Origin: Ruminococcaceae bacterium UBA7127
GTDB taxonomy: Bacteria > Bacillota > Clostridia > Oscillospirales > Acutalibacteraceae
Length of the DNA stretch: 25,417 bases
Direction: 5' to 3'
NCBI GenBank assembly: GCA_002493005.1
Contig: DKXL01000038.1
Coordinates: 1-25,417, forward strand
Below the pieces are notes generated by a model. The model worked only from the letters and a program-made list of their open reading frames with translations. It searched no databases and was not told the origin of the DNA. This document shows positions 23,744 through 25,417 of the stretch, piece by piece; positions within the stretch are counted from its first letter, which is position 1, and every line of letters starts with the position of its first letter. The translations under genes and the position numbers were made by a program.

Positions 23744-23784
23744 AGCTATCCTCTCACTTTAAAGGCAATATTATTATTTATTAC

Positions 23785-25032
23785 TTAATCTCTCTTAAAA
23801 ATATCACGTGTATAAACCTTGCTCTTGACATCGTCAAGACAGGTATCGTAGCGATTAGCAAGGATAGCGTCGCTTATAGCCTTGAATTGCTCAAGGTCAT
23901 TGATAACCCTGCTGTTATAGAATGTACTGCCGTTTTCAAGAGTCGGCTCATATATAACAACGTTAACTCCTTTCGCCTTAATGCGCTTCATTACTCCCTG
24001 AATACTGCTTTGGCGAAAGTTGTCTGAGTTTGCTTTCATTGTAAGTCGATAAATTCCTATTGTACAGCTTCCCGTATCAGCTTTGCATTCATCTCTGTCG
24101 CAAACCTCATAAAAGCCGCTCGCCTTAAGAACTCTTTCGGCTATAAAATCCTTTCGGGTGCGGTTTGACTCCACAATAGCCTCAATAAGATTTTCGGGAA
24201 CATCACTGTAATTTGCAAGCAGCTGCTTTGTATCCTTTGGCAGACAATATCCGCCATAACCAAACGACGGATTGTTATAGTGGTCGCCGATTCTCGGGTC
24301 AAGACAAACACCCTTGATTATCTGTGCGGTGTCAAGTCCTTTCATTTCAGCATAGGTATCCAGTTCATTAAAATATGAAACCCTGAGCGCCAGATATGTA
24401 TTGGCAAAAAGCTTAACTGCTTCTGCCTCTGTAAAGCCCATAAATAGAGTATCAATATCCTTTTTTAATGCGCCCTCTGACAAAAGCTCGGCAAAAACAT
24501 AAGATTTTGCCACAAGCTGTGCGTTGTCAAAATCAGTTCCTACAATAATTCTCGACGGATACAAATTATCATACAAAGCCCGTCCCTCGCGCAAAAACTC
24601 AGGACTGAAAATAATATTGCGGCAGCCTGTTTTCTCTATAATACTTTTGGTGTAGCCGACAGGAACAGTCGACTTGATAACCATTACGGCATTGGGATTG
24701 CACTGCATAACAGTATCTATAACCTGCTCAACCGCAGATGTATCAAAATAATTTTTCTCACTGTTATAATTTGTCGGAACCGCAATTACCACAAAGTCAG
24801 CGTCACTGTATGCTTTATTTGCGTCTGTTGTTGCGGTAAGCTTAAGCTGCTTGTTTGCGAGATAGTCTTCAATTTCTTTATCTAAAATAGGAGATTTTTT
24901 GTTGTTGATAAGCTCAACCTTTTGGGGTACAACATCAACAGCGCACACCTCGTGATTTTGCGCTATCAGAACTGCTATGCTAAGACCAACATAGCCTGTA
25001 CCTGCAACTGCAATTTTAAGATTTTTATCCAC
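23785..25032 (-). CDS. ugd: UDP-glucose 6-dehydrogenase
   Basis: Oxidises UDP-glucose to UDP-glucuronate with two NAD+, giving an acidic sugar for the glycan. The 415 residues show the NAD-binding GTGYVG (11-16), SPEFLREG (143-150), the catalytic Lys208 in EAVKLFANTYLALRVSYFNEL, and the active-site Cys263 in GGYCLPKDTKQLL. The length matches the short bacterial form. The start is GTG at 25032, supported by AAGGAAGG six bases upstream; MDKNLKIAVAGTG is the natural opening. A related UDP-ManNAc dehydrogenase or other member of the same superfamily is possible, but the motif set fits Ugd best. It is separated from the priming transferase by 108 bases with no clear promoter. Confidence 0.93.
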   Translation of the reverse strand: MDKNLKIAVAGTGYVGLSIAVLIAQNHEVCAVDVVPQKVELINNKKSPILDKEIEDYLANKQLKLTATTDANKAYSDADFVVIAVPTNYNSEKNYFDTSAVEQVIDTVMQCNPNAVMVIKSTVPVGYTKSIIEKTGCRNIIFSPEFLREGRALYDNLYPSRIIVGTDFDNAQLVAKSYVFAELLSEGALKKDIDTLFMGFTEAEAVKLFANTYLALRVSYFNELDTYAEMKGLDTAQIIKGVCLDPRIGDHYNNPSFGYGGYCLPKDTKQLLANYSDVPENLIEAIVESNRTRKDFIAERVLKASGFYEVCDRDECKADTGSCTIGIYRLTMKANSDNFRQSSIQGVMKRIKAKGVNVVIYEPTLENGSTFYNSRVINDLEQFKAISDAILANRYDTCLDDVKSKVYTRDIFKRD

Positions 25033-25140
25033 AAAAAACCTTCCTTTCTGTTAAGTAAGCATCAATTAACAACAACACTTAAGCTGTGATCTTTGGTTTT
25101 TGTTCTGTACGTCTGTTTACCTGCTATTAAAAATCATTTA

Positions 25141-25417
25141 TCAATAAGCGCCGTCACCCCTGAACACAGCAGGGATTGTTTTAAACAAAATTTTGATGTC
25201 TGTCCAAATTCCGCGTTCATTTATGTATTTTTCATCAAGCTGTACCATTTCATCAAAACCCAGATTACTGCGGCCGCTGATTTGCCAGTAGCAGGTAAGT
25301 CCGCCCTTAACAGTAAGCCTTTTGCGTGCAGCATCGCTGTATGTTTGCACCTCGCGAACAAGCGGAGGACGAGGGCCCACAAAGCTCATATCACCTTTTA
25401 ATATATTAAAAAGCTGC
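25141..25417 (-). CDS. Undecaprenyl-phosphate sugar transferase (priming enzyme), partial
   Basis: The C-terminal ~91 residues of a bacterial sugar transferase that loads the first sugar phosphate onto undecaprenyl phosphate at the membrane. The frame runs off the right edge, so the start and the membrane part are missing; codons before the internal ATG at 25389 read QLFNILKGD, giving the family hallmark QLFNILKGDMSFVGPRP. Further along are LTVKGGLTCYWQISGRS, FDEMVQLDEKYI and the end WTDIKILFKTIPAVFRGDGAY, all typical. It precedes ugd and is probably the first or an early gene of the whole operon. Whether it is the WbaP (galactose/glucose-1-P) or another subtype cannot be told. Confidence 0.92.
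   Translation of the reverse strand, partial: QLFNILKGDMSFVGPRPPLVREVQTYSDAARKRLTVKGGLTCYWQISGRSNLGFDEMVQLDEKYINERGIWTDIKILFKTIPAVFRGDGAY

Overview
The window looks like a chromosomal segment of a low-to-moderate GC Gram-positive anaerobe, probably a gut Clostridia of the Ruminococcaceae/Oscillospiraceae type. The support is indirect: strong AGGAGG-type ribosome binding sites, near-consensus TTGACA/TATAAT promoters with 17-base spacers, a class D-like sortase with a wall-anchor-like partner, a LytTR/DUF3021 regulator pair, a Gly-X-Y plus BspA-type LRR surface protein, and the Bacillota-typical order metG then tatD. No marker fixes the species.

Left part (1-6800, genes mostly on +). The window opens inside a large repeat-built surface protein (collagen-like Gly-X-Y stretches alternating with beta modules, then BspA-type LRRs), followed by a small unknown protein and a terminator. 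An initiator tRNA-fMet gene lies on the minus strand with its own consensus promoter and terminator. Next comes a two-gene LytTR regulator/DUF3021 membrane protein operon, then metG and tatD. A hairpin-rich repeat of about 320 bases separates metG and tatD and starts directly at the metG stop codon.

Middle part (6750-9060, minus). A compact three-gene unit with its own promoter and a terminator encodes a secreted, membrane-anchored protein with an unusual sorting-like tail, a class D-like sortase, and a membrane protein with an outside domain. It looks like a dedicated one-enzyme, one-substrate surface system.

Right part (9259-25417, minus). Fourteen tightly packed genes form a Wzx/Wzy-type exopolysaccharide or capsule operon. 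In transcription order they are: priming sugar transferase (cut by the window edge), UDP-glucose 6-dehydrogenase, two GT4 glycosyltransferases, a polysaccharide pyruvyl transferase family protein, a GT4, a radical SAM/SPASM protein, a Wzy-like polymerase, a DDD-motif glycosyltransferase, a GT2, a second pyruvyl transferase family protein, a Wzx-like flippase, a short-chain dehydrogenase and a MenD-like thiamine-diphosphate enzyme. Primer, precursor, transfer, export and polymerisation functions are all present. The radical SAM enzyme and the SDR plus MenD-like pair are the unexpected parts and suggest an unusual, possibly carbon-branched or carboxylated, sugar or substituent in this glycan. 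That last point is inference.
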